64,000 bases of DNA, taken from Heterocephalus glaber. Its lineage: Eukaryota > Chordata > Mammalia > Rodentia > Bathyergidae. The DNA is taken from positions 1,843,326-1,907,325 of the forward strand of contig NW_004624881.1 in NCBI RefSeq assembly GCF_000247695.1, read 5' to 3'. The notes under the pieces are model-generated. The model was given only the letters and a program-made list of their open reading frames with translations. It was not told the origin of the DNA and ran no database searches. Shown one piece after another: positions 12,930 to 23,156 of the stretch (its first letter is position 1; each line of letters starts with the position of its first letter). Position numbers and translations under genes: made by a program.

Positions 12930-13327
12930 TGTTATGGTTTGTGTTTAGATGTCCCCCCAAAGCCTCTTGCCAATGAGGTGGGATTTTCTTTTTCAGAGGT
13001 AGTTAAATCTGGAATGTGTGATGCTGGGTTTAAGGGTGTGTGATTACTAAACCACTACATGTGAGTGATTATTTGGCACTGCCTTAATCCTGGTAGTCTG
13101 CTTAAAATAAAAGGAGCAGAAAGATGCTGGTAACTCTCTTATTACCTTTGCTGGCTTGTTGGTGGCATATTGTTTCTTCTCTGAAACACCTCTTTGTCAC
13201 CTCTACATTGGAGTCAGCCAAATATAGACTGAAACTTCCACAAGCTATAAGCCAAATAAATCCCTTCCCATCCATTTTTGGGTGTCAGGCATCTTGTCTC
13301 AGCATGAGAGAGAAGGTGACTAACACA
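12930..13327 (+). mobile_element. Solo MaLR-family LTR (ORR1/MT-like), unit A only
   Basis: It opens with TGTTATGGTTTG, the common MaLR LTR start, and closes with GAAGGTGACTAACACA, the common MaLR end. A polyadenylation signal AATAAA lies near 13256. It is flanked by 5-base duplications TACCC (12925-12929) and AACCC (13328-13332). The unit B sequence near 35806-35825 reads straight through with a single AACCC, which is the empty site and shows that the left repeat has one substitution. MaLRs are non-autonomous ERV-L-related elements; LTR-LTR recombination leaves such solo LTRs. Confidence 0.88.
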
Positions 13328-13502
13328 AACCCTCTATGCAAGGATATGGTAAAATAAAATTTACTCTGCAGATTTATGAATTCAACGTTAACACATTCCA
13401 CATATACATAAACTCATGGAGTGTTTGTCTACCTGTGCCTGGCTTATGTCACATAGAATGTCCTCCAAGTGAAGCCATGTTGATGCAAATGAAAAGACTT
13501 CT

Positions 13503-13645
13503 ATTTTTTGAAACAGGGTCTTGCTATATAATTCACACTGGCCTTGAGCTCACTACATAGCCTAGACCAGCTTCAACTTGTACACATCCTCCTGCCTCAG
13601 CATCCCAAGTCCTGCCAAGATAGGCATGAGCTGCCATGCTCAGCT
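13503..13645 (-). mobile_element. B1 SINE (7SL-derived), unit A only
   Basis: The reverse complement shows the 7SL-related B1 body: on the plus strand GAAACAGGGTCTTGCTATAT follows a T-rich run, and CCTGCCTCAGCATCCCAAGT sits at 13592-13611. Unit B has no insertion at the matching place (35975-35990), so it was inserted after the duplication. Flanking duplications are not clean. Confidence 0.88.
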
Positions 13646-14644
13646 CTTTTCCCATTTTTAAGAGTGTATAATTTTCCATCCAGTATATATAGGACATTTT
13701 ATTTACCCCTTATCTAATGAGGGAACCTAGGTTGTTTCCATATCTTAGCTACATAAACAATGCATCCATGAAGAGAGGGCTGATATTCCTTCAGTAGATT
13801 GATTCCAGTCCTTAGATACAAGGGAGGGGATTCCCCCATCATGTGGTACCTCTGTAGTTAGTGTTTTGAGGGACCTCCATGCAGTTTCCTGTGATGGCCA
13901 TGCTAATATGAAAACCCACAAATGAGGCCCACACTGTCATCTTTCATCTTTGTTACAATACCATCTTAACAGATGTCAGGTGATGCATCCTTGCAGATTT
14001 AGTTTACATTTCCCAATGACTGGTACTGATGAGGTGTTTTCCATTTATCTATTTGCCACTTTACGTCCTCTTAGAACTGTCCATGTAGGTGCTCTGTCCT
14101 CTTGGACTGGATTTTTTTGTGTTCTTCATATTGAGTTGCTTCAATTCCTTACATATTTCCATATTAGTCATACATCAGTATATGAATCACAAATACTTCC
14201 TCCCAGACTGCAAGTTGTTTCTTCACTCTGTACATTTTTTGTCTTTCACAGGAAAAAAATAGTTTAATGAACTCTTGTGTGAATGTTTGTTTGTTTTCTT
14301 TGTTATCTGAGATTAGGGGTTACATCCAAGGGTTTTTGTCCAACTGAAAGAGAGGAACAATGCCCCTACATTCTCTTCTAGCAGTTACACAGAACAAGGT
14401 CTTAAGTGATAAAGTTTTTGAGTTGATTTTTGTATGTGGTATCAGGTAAGTATACTGTTTCCTTCTAGGTGTGAATATAAAGATTTTCCATATCATCTCT
14501 GTTCTGTGTTTGTGGGACTTTGTAATCATTCAGTTGATTTTGAGTGAGGATTTATTTTTGGGCTCTTGCTCTCTCTTGAATTAAGGGTCAATGTGAGGCA
14601 GGAGATTACAGCATGGCAAAGCAGCTGGGCATCTAGGCATGACC

Positions 14645-15141
14645 TGCCATGTGGCTCCTGCCTGGATGTCCTCCCACAGCCTCATACAGTCATAGGTGGG
14701 GCTTTTAGAGGTGGCTGGATCTGGGGTATGTCATTCTGGGATTATATGTGTCATACTGTGATCAGTGGTGGGTGATTACTAAATTAGTTTGGCACAGTTG
14801 ATTGGTTCAGCATAGTTCTGGGTGTGAGTTATGGGACTGCCCTCCTGGGTTTGAGTGCTCCCTGCCCGAAGGATGTAATCCCTGGATAGAATATAAGGGA
14901 CAGGAAGAAGGCTGCTATGGTTGCTTGTTGCTTGATGCTTACCACTAGCTGCCTTTGGCTATGCTGATATCTGTCCCCCATGAACTGTTTTCATCTGTGA
15001 TGCCCCTCTGACATGCTACCCTGGTTTGGAGCCAGCCACCTACAAACTGAAACCACTGCAAACTGTCAACTACAATAAACATTTCCTCCTTTCACTCTGA
15101 ATGTCTGATATTCAGTCTCAGCAGCAATAAAAGTAAGAAAA
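14645..15141 (+). mobile_element. MaLR-type LTR shared by both units (unit A copy)
   Basis: Homologous over its full length to 43727-44225 in unit B. The B copy closes with GCAAAGTAACTAAGACA, a typical MaLR LTR terminus; here the end has decayed. A polyadenylation-like AATAAA lies at about 15073. The start is set by the TGGATGTCC block that follows the MaLR 5' end. Presence in both units places the insertion before the duplication. Confidence 0.65.
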
Positions 15142-16160
15142 CCTGTCAGTCAAGGAGACCAGGAACAGTGGCCAGTAACCACGTGCAGAAGAGCTTCAAA
15201 GCTGTGAACAGAATGCCATATCTGACCTCGGAACAGCATTATCAAAGATGGCAGCCATTGGCCTCAGGACTATTGTCTTCTTTCTCTTGCTGTAACCCAC
15301 CTTGTGTGCAGGACATATTTTCCTTCTTCAGAGCACACTTCTTCTCCCTATTCTCTCCCTTCTTTTACCTTTAAGAAATGAAAATCTCAGTGTTCTACAG
15401 TTGTATAACCCAAATGACTCCACAGGTCAACAACAGCTTGCAAGAGAACTGCAGCATTCAATAGTGAATATAACTGCATTTTATGCTACTCTCAGGCTGT
15501 TTGTGTTTGTGTAAATTGGTACCAGATGTTGAAGTCAGGTATTACAATATTTCAGCCCTGTTATTTTGCTTCAGGATTGCTTTGGATACCTGAAATTTTT
15601 ATAGTTGCATAGAAAATTATAACTGGTTTGCATGAGAAATAATATTGAAATTTTGAAAAGAAGTGCATTTAGTCTGTAGATGATTGGGAAGTATGGACAT
15701 TTTAATAATTTTAGCAATTCTAATTCTTCCAATCCATTAAGACAGGAACCTTTTCATTTATTTTTATCACCTACAATTTCTTTCATCAATATTTTATTCA
15801 GTATTCACATCTTTCTCATAGGGGTTGAGAAGAGTTTTACTCTGTAACTTCCTTGTTCCTTAAAATCATTGAAGACTTTCAGAGCAAGAAATGATACCAC
15901 CAGATTGGCATTTTTAAAGACTACTGTGGCTGTAGAATGCAGAATATATTGAAGGATCTAAGGATGGAAATGGTGAGGAGTGGCTGTGAGTGTCCACACC
16001 ACAGATGATAGTATTGTGGACCATGGTGGTAGTTGCACTTTTAGGGAGAAGTGAATGGATTGAAAAGATACTTAGATTGTAAAATTGATCTCTCCTGAAC
16101 AGGATTAAATGTGAACCATAAAGAGTAAGAGGCTGACGCATGAACAGGTAAGAAGTCAGT
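15142..16160. other. Unit A right end, no gene
   Basis: Colinear with unit B 44226-45232. Short frames (68-75 codons) are not preserved between the copies. Confidence 0.6.
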
Positions 16161-16408
16161 AGATGGCTCTATGGCAATCCTGTTGGAATTCAGTGCCAAT
16201 ATGAAAATTCAAATTTTTATACCATTCTCACTCTAGTTTCTTCAGTTAAAAAGAAATTGTCTCTAAAACTATCACAACATTGTAGAATTATATGGCACAG
16301 AAATTTGCATACACACAGTACAGGAGCAGTTGTCACCAACCTCTGCATGATGACATGATCTACAGTATTTGCTATAAATTAACAATGTCAATACTCTATC
16401 AATATCTT

Positions 16409-16412
16409 ATAT
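16409..16412. repeat. Proviral target-site duplication, left (ATAT)
   Basis: ATAT directly outside the terminal TG of the provirus; the partner lies at 23807-23810. A 4-base duplication is what gammaretroviral integrases make. Unit A keeps the unoccupied site at about 3917-3925. Confidence 0.88.
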
Positions 16413-17033
16413 TGTAAGACCAAGGGCCTTACCAAATGCTCCGAGAAGCTGACTGGAGCTGACTGCAGCGAAGAACACCCAGGAGGGAACACACTGGACA
16501 AGTTGGAAAGTAAAACAGACCTTTATTAGTCTGGCCAGAGAGCACTCCCAAAGCAAAGTAGCTTAGAGAGGCAACTGGCTCAGAGTCTGAGGCTGTTTCT
16601 AAAGGGGGTTGAGGGGGAGGTTAACATGTAGGTTTATGAGAAAAGGAACAAGGGTTAGTGATTGACTGTCACGTACTGATGATCATACACTAATGGTCAC
16701 AACTATCATGTACTGATGGTCGGCAGACACACACACACTAATGATCATGACTGTCACGTACTGATGGTTGGCAGACACACACACACTAATGGTCATGACT
16801 GTCTCATACTGATGGTCAGCAGACACATTGATGGATTGTCCTACAGATAGTGGGTCCAGGAACGTCCGTTCTCCAGACAAACAAGGATTTGAGTAATTTA
16901 CCTTTAAAACTCCATGTCTGTTATAAATTTTATCTAGTTTCCCAGAACTAACAAGCTTCTTAATCATTAGCCCACATTTAATTGCAGTCGGGGCTACAAG
17001 AATTCTAAGATTACAAGGTTTTGCAGTCCCACA
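16413..17033 (-). repeat. 3' LTR of the provirus (621 bp)
   Basis: Ends TG...CA. On the minus strand it starts TGTGGGACTGCAAAACC and ends CCTTGGTCTTACA. The U3 part holds a tandem repeat of about 54-57 bases (16677-16830) with one unit more than the 5' LTR, which accounts for the 54-base length difference. The poly(A) signal AATAAA is at 16522-16527 (minus). The TATA-like box of the 5' LTR is mutated here (near 16596-16604). Confidence 0.95.
16677..16830 (-). repeat. U3 tandem repeats (enhancer-like) in the 3' LTR
   Basis: Repeated block built around CTGATGGTCGGCAGACACAC and CACTAATGGTCATGACTGTC, about three units here against about two in the 5' LTR (23487-23600). Directly repeated U3 segments usually carry enhancer activity in gammaretroviral LTRs; that role is inferred by position only. 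Confidence 0.75.
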
Positions 17034-17052
17034 TTCCCCACTGATTTTTTTG
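17034..17052 (-). promoter_or_regulatory. Polypurine tract
   Basis: The minus strand reads an A-run, then TCAGTGGGGAA directly before the TG of the 3' LTR. This is the primer for plus-strand DNA synthesis. It is interrupted by a pyrimidine pair, either decay or natural variation. Confidence 0.75.
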
Positions 17053-17056
17053 TAAC

Positions 17057-18368
17057 CTAAGTAATCTTATGCATAAATATAGGCATCCATTGTATACAAC
17101 AACATGACAATAATAAGCATATACACACAACTATGATGATAAGAAAAAGTTGTTTTAACCATTTTAGGTTGGGCAGCCACTTAGTTAGCCATTTGAATAA
17201 ATCCCTGCCATTTTCATCATGTACTCTTTGAGCCAGATCTTTTAATTGTTTCACCTTTACTTTGATCTTTGGACTATTATCGGTAAGATTGAAACAACAC
17301 ATATTTTCTTACTCTTTCACAACCTTAGTGGTGGAAAAGCAACAAAGAGTCTATTGCTGCTCTATTATCTAAGATTGCCTGTCTCTGCTCTTGTAACTCT
17401 TGGTTAATTAATGCCAAGGCTGATGAGGTAGCATTTAACCCTTTGACCACCTTGCATGCTAATTTTCCCACTGCTCTTTCAGCATGGAACCCTATGGAAG
17501 GCAGAGCAACAAAGGATGCTATTATAGTTATTACTTCAGCATCTGTTAACAGACCTACATCATCATCACATCCTGGTGCAGTGTAAGGTGACCAACGTTT
17601 AGCTCTATTAGGCACAATCAAATCAGTTCTATCTGGCAATACTACAGCTAGATGACTCAATCAACAACGGGTCTTGGTTAAATTTGCTGGAATATAATTG
17701 TAGGTTATTCCTTCACAGGTATAAAACCATCCTATTGGCAGGGAGATATGGCAATTGCTATATACAATTTTTTGTTTTATATGGCAGGCTATCCCTTCTG
17801 ATTGTTTTATCCTCAGACACTTAGTAGTACAATTTTCATACATAGCACATGGGGTCTTATTTGACATGATTACCTTGGGTGTATATAATTTGACATCATT
17901 TTTAGGCTTACAACATGAGGCATGTCCCCAGTTATAACTATCTGTATAAGTAAGGTTCTTTCCTGGGAAGTCTTTGAACAGGGTATAAGGCCGTATTAAT
18001 TCTAAAGAGGTGCATACCAGAATAAGACAGCTTCCCAGCACATAATGGAAATTTACATTAACATTCAGACAGAATTCTGACAGATTAAGTGAGTTTGCCA
18101 ATGGAATCCATACATTTTTTGTATGATCTAGTCCTCTTGGGGGCAAAACTGCCAGTGTCCCAGAGAACATTATCATGAATATGAAACATCTCCAACCCAC
18201 TCCAGTCTCAATTTCAGGTTGCCTGGTTGGCTGGTAACCTTCCATTTGTGCTTTGTGATGTCTGTGGGGGATCCTGACTTCAGATAGTTGAGATGTATCC
18301 AGGCAGAATGTCCAGCTACCTTCACTGCCAAAGGAGTCGACAGGACAACAGGAACCAGTCCCTTCCAA
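17057..18368 (-). pseudogene. env: ERV env pseudogene (SU + TM)
   Basis: Envelope glycoprotein remnant overlapping the 3' end of pol by about 195 bases in another frame. An internal Met at 18245 precedes a hydrophobic signal-like stretch (CFIFMIMFSGTLA). The SU part has several N-glycosylation sites and many Cys but no CXXC motif that I can find. An in-frame TGA at 17661-17663 precedes a furin-type RAKR site (17595-17606). The TM subunit has two Cys 37 residues apart enclosing a hydrophobic stretch (ITIIASFVALPSIGF), then a heptad-like helix, a CX6CC motif split by a frame change near 17300-17325, and a membrane anchor (LFLIIIVVCICLLLSCCC). The enclosed internal fusion-loop layout is known from alpharetroviral Env, unlike the free N-terminal fusion peptide of classical gammaretroviruses. 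Confidence 0.88.
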
Positions 18369-21300
18369 CGTGGTTCCAGGGTCTTGGAATCAAACCTATG
18401 AATAGAAACCAAATCTCCCGGCTTATAGGGTAAATGTTGTAAAGGTTTTTCATTGGGACTAGGCATTGTCTTCCATAATTTATCATGTAGTTCTGACTGA
18501 AGCTAATGAACTGCTTTTAAGGATTTAAGGAGGCGAAGGTGGGAAAGCTTTTCTTTTAATTCTACATCTATTAGTAGAATGATTGGGGGAGATTGTCCAT
18601 AAACAATCTGGAAGGTGGACAGATTGAGGGGAGGTTTGGGAGTGCACCTCGTTCTGAGGAGAGCAAAAGGGAGAAGCTCTACCCAACCTAATTCAGTCTC
18701 TAAGCATAATTTAGTCAGAATCTCCTTTAAAGTCCGATTTGTTCTTTCTACCTGTCCTGAGCTTTGAGGTCTATAGGCACAGTGTAGATTCCTCTTTATT
18801 CCAAGGATATTACTAATTAATTTAGATATCTTAGCCATAAAGGCTGGACCATTGTTGAACCCCAGAGCTCAGGGCAAACCAAAACAGGGAACTATTTCTG
18901 TCAAAAGCTTTTTGACTGTTACTTCAGCTGTCTCTCTTTTAGTGGGATATGCTTCTACCCATCCTGATAAAGTGTCCACACAAACTAGTAAGTATTTGTT
19001 CCCATACATGCCAGGCTTCATTTCAGTAAAATCTAACTCCTAATGTTCTCCTGGAGTTAGTCCTCTGTGTCGGACCCCAGGGGGCCCGCTTACCTGATTA
19101 GCATTTACCCTGAGGCAGGTGGGGCATCATCTCACCATGTCCTGGGCCTTTTGGGCTAATCCCTCACTGATAAAATGAGGTCGCAGGGCAGCCATCATTC
19201 TTTTCTCACCGAGGTGGGTGGACTCATGTAGTTCTCACAGCAACATATCTGCTACAGTGGCTGGGAGCACCACCTTTCCATCATTAGTTGTCCACCACCC
19301 ATGTCTTCCTTGAGTCCGGCTTCTCCTGTTCATTTCTGCTACTTCTTTATCTGTGTATTCAGGTTTTTCTGGGAGTACTGGCATGGGAAGCAGAACCATT
19401 TGCTTCCCCACTGATTTTTGGGCAGCTTGTTTTGCTGCCTGATCAGCAGCATTATTACCAATCATCTCGGGGCTAAACCCCCTTTGGTGCTCACAGCAAT
19501 GGATGATGGCGACCTCTCAAGGCAACCAGATGGCTTGCAGCAAGGCCAATATCTCAGTCTTGTTTTTAATTTCCTTTCCCTCAGAGGTCAGCAGCCCTCT
19601 ATTTTGATAAATCTCCCTGTGTACATGGGTGATGGCAAAAACATAATGGCTATCAGTGAATATATTTATCCTTTTTCCTTTCCCCGGTTCCAGAGCCTTA
19701 GTTAGAGCAATCAGCTCAGCCCTCTGCACTGATGTCCCTTGAGGTAGCCCTTGTTCCCGTTCCACCTGTTGGTCCTGGTTGACCACCGCTGCTCCAGAAT
19801 ACCGTACATTATCATGAATGAAACTGCACCCATCAGTATAGAACATTGCCTCTGCTTGGGGAAGGGCCTGATCTGTCAAGTCCAGCCACCCTCCCCTTAA
19901 GTTTTCAAGAGTCTGGAGGCAAGCCTTAGTCCATTCAAGGGGCACATTTCCTCCCACAGTGGCTTCATGCAGGGGTTTGGCAATTTCAGCAAAGCCAGGA
20001 ATCCAAATTCTGCAATACCCAATCTTCCCTAGGAATTCTCGCACCTGTTTCTTTGAGCTCGGCTCTAGGATCTGGAGAATTGCAGATACCCTTGACTCTG
20101 CCAGCCTCCTCTTTCCCTTTTCAAGAATATAGCCCAAGTAGGTTACCTTGGTCTGACAGAGTTGAGCTTTCTTCCAGGACACCCGATATCCCAAATCTTG
20201 GAGGGCTTTCAGGAGGCCCTTGGTGGCTGTAATGCATTCTTTATCGGTAGATGTCGCCACCAGGAGGTCATCTACATACTGAAGAATAGTAGCTTGGGGA
20301 AACACCTTTATTACCTCTTGTAAATCTTTGCTGAGAGCTTCCCCAAAACGAGTGGGGGAGTGTTTGAATCCTTGTGCCAGCTGGGTCCATGTCAGCTGTC
20401 CGGTAGTTCCAGTGTCTGGGTCAGTCCATTTGAAGGCAAAGAGGCGCTGGCTCACAGGTGCTAGAGGAAGTCTGAAAAATGCATCTTTGAGGTCTAATAC
20501 TGAGCACCACACATGAGCAGGAGGGATGAGACTCAACAGAGTATAGGGGCTTGGTACTGTTGGGTGAACGTTCTCCACCCGGCTGTTTACTTCCTGTAAA
20601 TCCTGTACCAGTCTGAAGTCTGAGGTTCCAGGCAGGGGTGTATTCCAGGCTAACTGGCAAGGGATCAGGATGCCAGCTTCCTGGAGTTTGTGGATGTGCT
20701 TGGCTATCCCTACCTTGGCCTCCAGCCAAAGGGGGTACTGCCACACACAGGCAGGGGTGGCAGAGGCCAACAATTGAACCAACACCAGGGCATGGTGGTT
20801 GGCCAGCCTGGGTGGATTGGTTTCAGCCCATACTCAGGAGAACTTTTTCTGAAGGTAGTCCCATTTCTGTTCGGGAGGCTCTGTGCCCTCCTTTAGAAAT
20901 TTAAATTCATCTTCTAGGGGAACCATTACCATAATGGCAGAGGGTGGTTTGAGTTCAAAAGTCCCCCCTTCAGGCTCAAAGGAAATAACAGCCCCCAATT
21001 TTCGTAGCAAATCTCTTCCCAGCAACAGGTATGGGCACTCAGGGATAACTAAGAAGGAATGAGTAACAGTGCCTTTTCCCAGATTTACAGTTCATTTAGT
21101 GGTCCAAGGATAAGAGGCCGACTTTTCTGTGGCCCCGGTAATGGAGAACTTTAGGGAAGAAAGGGTTCCAAGGAGGGTCTTTAGGACAGAATGGGCCTTG
21201 CCAGTGTCCACAAGGAATTGGACAACTGTTTCCCCTATTTCCAAAGTCACCATAGGCTCATTAGGGTCAAGTGGCCATGATCCTCAGCCCCGTCAATCTT
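18173..21300 (-). pseudogene. pol: ERV pro-pol pseudogene (protease, RT, RNase H, integrase)
   Basis: From the protease (FLVDTGKAHSVL, catalytic DTG at 21200-21208) through RT, RNase H and integrase, everything stays in one reading frame, interrupted by at least eight stops (21092, 20834, 19517, 19235, 19127, 19040, 18869, 18503), six of them TGA. Integrase shows HESTH and CPTC zinc ligands, a first catalytic Asp (19031-19033) and a Glu (18746-18748) at the proper 35-residue spacing, but the second catalytic Asp is Asn (18854-18856). The C-terminal DNA-binding part ends at 18173. The pro-pol frame differs from the gag frame, so simple stop readthrough, usual in gammaretroviruses, would not link them in the present sequence. 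Confidence 0.93.
19517..20785 (-). pseudogene. Open RT-RNase H segment of pol (422 codons)
   Basis: The longest open stretch in the window. It carries the RT polymerase domain (VLDLKDAFF at residues 96-104, YVDD at 170-173, WIPGFAEIAKPL in the thumb at 261-272) and an RNase H domain with the acidic residues of YTDG (D318), QRAEL (E357) and FTDSH (D378). The RT thumb region (LEWTKACLQ, about residue 283) passes almost directly into the RNase H lead-in (LDLTDQALP, residue 301), so the connection domain that normally separates them is missing; the loss keeps the frame. Openness is residual rather than evidence for use, since the flanking frame has stops. Confidence 0.9.
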
Positions 21301-21309
21301 CCTCATCTA

Positions 21310-22831
21310 TCAGAAGAACTCCATCTCTTTCTTTCTTAGTCTCCTTCTCTCTCTTTCTTTATAACTTTTCACAATCCTTCTAAAATGGCCCTTCTCTTTG
21401 CAGTACATGCATCGATCCTTCTCTAACAAGGGCCGTACCTTGTTTTTATCCTCTTTTTTACTTTCTCTGTGGTCCTTTTGGATGAAACCTCCATCTGCTA
21501 AGGCCACAATATTTGCTTTTCCTATCTTTTTAGCCATTCTGTCATCAAAAGGATCCCTATTATTAAACACTTTCTTCGCCACACTCATCAACTTTTCCCT
21601 ATTTTCTCCCTCAAATCCTTCCATCCGCTGCAATTTCTTTCTAATATCTGGGGCCGACTGAGGAACAAATGCCAAATTAATTGCCTGTTGATTTGCAGGG
21701 TCATCTGGGTCAATTGGAGTATATGTAGGGTATGCTTCCAACAGATGCTCCAGAAAGGCAGAAGGGGATTCCTCAGGTCCTTAAAGGACCTCGCTTACCT
21801 TGTTTAAATTGGTAGGCTTTTGAGCAGCTCCCCTCAAGCTGGCTAGGAGATGCTGACAGTAGTTTTGGAGAGCTTCTCTCCCACCTGAGGAATTAGCTTG
21901 CCATGGGGGACGGGTGGACAGAAGTTGTGCCTCAATATGGGCTCATTGTTGCTCATCAAGTGGGCCTCTGTTCCTCCCAACACTGACTTGATGGCTTGCC
22001 CTCGGATCCTTTCTCTTTCCTCAGAGGTGAAAAGGGCTTGGAGGAGTTGTTGACAATCATCCCAGGTAGGGTCATGGGTATGAAAAACAGATTCTAGGAG
22101 GGAGATCAAAGTCTGGGGTTTTTCTGGAAAAGGGGGATTTTGATGTTTCCAATTATAAAAGTCACTGGTAGAGAAAGGGATATAGACATAATGACCCTGT
22201 TCTATTTCCCGAAGAGGTAAAAGAGGAACCGAACCAGTCCCTTCAGTGGGAGCCCCGCTGGGACCATAAGTGGCCCCTGTTCACGTATGGGAGGGGGAGG
22301 TTACAGAATCTGGAGATTTTTTCTCTTCGGGAAAAGGAGGGTAGAAAGGGTTTCAAGATTTAGGGCTGGCTTTATCAGAGGAGCAGGATGGCTCCACATA
22401 GGGTGAAGGTCTTATAACAAGATCTAAGGGGTCAGGATCTTGTGAGAGCACTGGCTTGGGAGCCCAGGCTTTGGCCTCTCCAGGTTCCCTTGGGGCCATA
22501 ACCAGAATGTGTTTGTTCACAGGGAACAATGCTGCAACCAAACTGGAGGCTCCTGACAAGCCTGGACCCAGATATTTATATAAGGAAATTGATCAGGATG
22601 ACTAGGGTGACCGGTGACCTTATTCCATACAGCCTGACAGAGGCTAGGGTCAAAAGAGCCCTCTGCTGGTCATCCAACTCCAAAAGCTGGCCATTCCAAT
22701 TGACACAGGGAGCGAAGTTTTCCACTAGAAAATTTAACCCCATATTCATCCTCCTGCTCAAGGGAAAAAGCCAATTTAAAATTAGTAAGAAAACACTCCA
22801 ACAGGGTAACCTTGGAGCAGGATCCTCCTAT
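21310..22831 (-). pseudogene. gag: ERV gag pseudogene (matrix, capsid, nucleocapsid)
   Basis: Gag polyprotein remnant in several frames. The matrix part (from about 22831) reads IGGSCSKVTLLECFL: the expected initiator position is ATA (22829-22831), next to Gly residues fit for myristoylation. LEWPAFGVG is a matrix landmark. Capsid lies about 22250-21700, with PTWDDCQQLLQALFTSEER at 22074-22018. The nucleocapsid has one zinc knuckle, CMYCKEKGHFRRIV (first Cys codons at 21400-21411), in which the fourth ligand is Val instead of Cys. The last open stretch ends in two stops at 21307-21312. A proline-rich region between matrix and capsid (about 22560-22350) is poorly resolved. Confidence 0.88.
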
Positions 22832-23042
22832 CTCTGCCCTTGATGGTTTGGGAAGAAATACAAGGTTAAACATACAACGGACAGGACACTAATGAATGAA
22901 TGACAAGATGAACAGGCGCCACAACAAAAGTGAAACTAAATCTTCCCTTGTTCCTCGTCAGGAACCTAGGGGTCAGGGGAAGCTCCCTGGCTCTTCAGTC
23001 ACCTCACTCCTGACTTAACAAACGGTTGCAACTGGCCACAAA

Positions 23043-23052
23043 ACTTACCGCC
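23043..23052 (-). promoter_or_regulatory. Candidate proviral 5' splice donor
   Basis: The minus strand reads GGCGGTAAGT, a near-consensus donor, in the leader between primer-binding site and gag where gammaretroviruses splice to env. Assigned by motif and position only. Confidence 0.5.
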
Positions 23053-23136
23053 AGAGGTTTTCTGAGGTCTGTGCCTGAGAGTCTCCTGCTGGATCCCACT
23101 ACAGAGTCTCGGTTGAACTGGGGTTCCTACCTAGGG

Positions 23137-23154
23137 ATCTCACTAGGGCCTCCA
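23137..23154 (-). promoter_or_regulatory. Primer-binding site, tRNA-Thr type
   Basis: The minus strand reads TGGAGGCCCTAGTGAGAT, two bases (TT) after an LTR end, the spacing seen in gammaretroviruses. The TGGAGGCCC start fits the 3' end of tRNA-Thr better than tRNA-Pro (which would give TGGGGGCTC). A related 18-mer (14 of 18 matching) lies at 23219-23236 beside the other copy of the LTR end. Confidence 0.7.
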
Positions 23155-23156
23155 AA

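Larger units (their letters stand above)
12630..14290 (-). mobile_element. Old LINE-1 3' end (L1MA-like), carrying nested insertions
   Basis: Reading the minus strand, 14290 to about 13340 resembles the C-terminal ORF2 and the early 3' UTR of an older mammalian L1, and 12920 to 12640 a typical L1 3' UTR. Landmarks on the plus strand: CCTGGCTTATGTCACATAGA at 13439-13458 and the degenerate counterpart of the WKSVW region at about 13880. It is interrupted by a MaLR LTR (12930-13327) and a B1 (13503-13645). The same old L1 lies in unit B (34260-36130 and 42743-43365), so it predates the duplication. Confidence 0.7.
3675..16160. repeat. Tandem segmental duplication, unit A
   Basis: Colinear with unit B (16161-45235). 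Anchors: 3700-3930 with 16190-16412 and 23811-23920; 4340-4540 with 24370-24600; 4620-6290 with 27490-29190; 7690-9080 with 29400-30835; the OR copies 9946-10846 and 31654-32540; 10850-12640 with 32545-34260; 13660-15140 with 36000-36120 and 42745-44225; 15170-16150 with 44250-45232. Counting mismatches by eye over about 170 bases around the OR start gives roughly 8-9% divergence. The head-to-tail junction with unit B falls near 16150-16165, where homology to the end of B (45232) stops and homology to the start of A (3675) begins. Confidence 0.88.

Noticed and set aside
16677..16830. Regularly repeated block considered as a CRISPR-like array
   Set aside because: A eukaryotic LTR context, direct repeats without distinct spacers, and the same block is in the other LTR.
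17755..17937. Plus-strand frames inside the provirus (17755, 19418, 20328, 20638, 21129, 21398, 22529)
   Set aside because: They are antisense shadows of env, pol and gag; no retroviral antisense gene of this kind is expected in gammaretroviruses.
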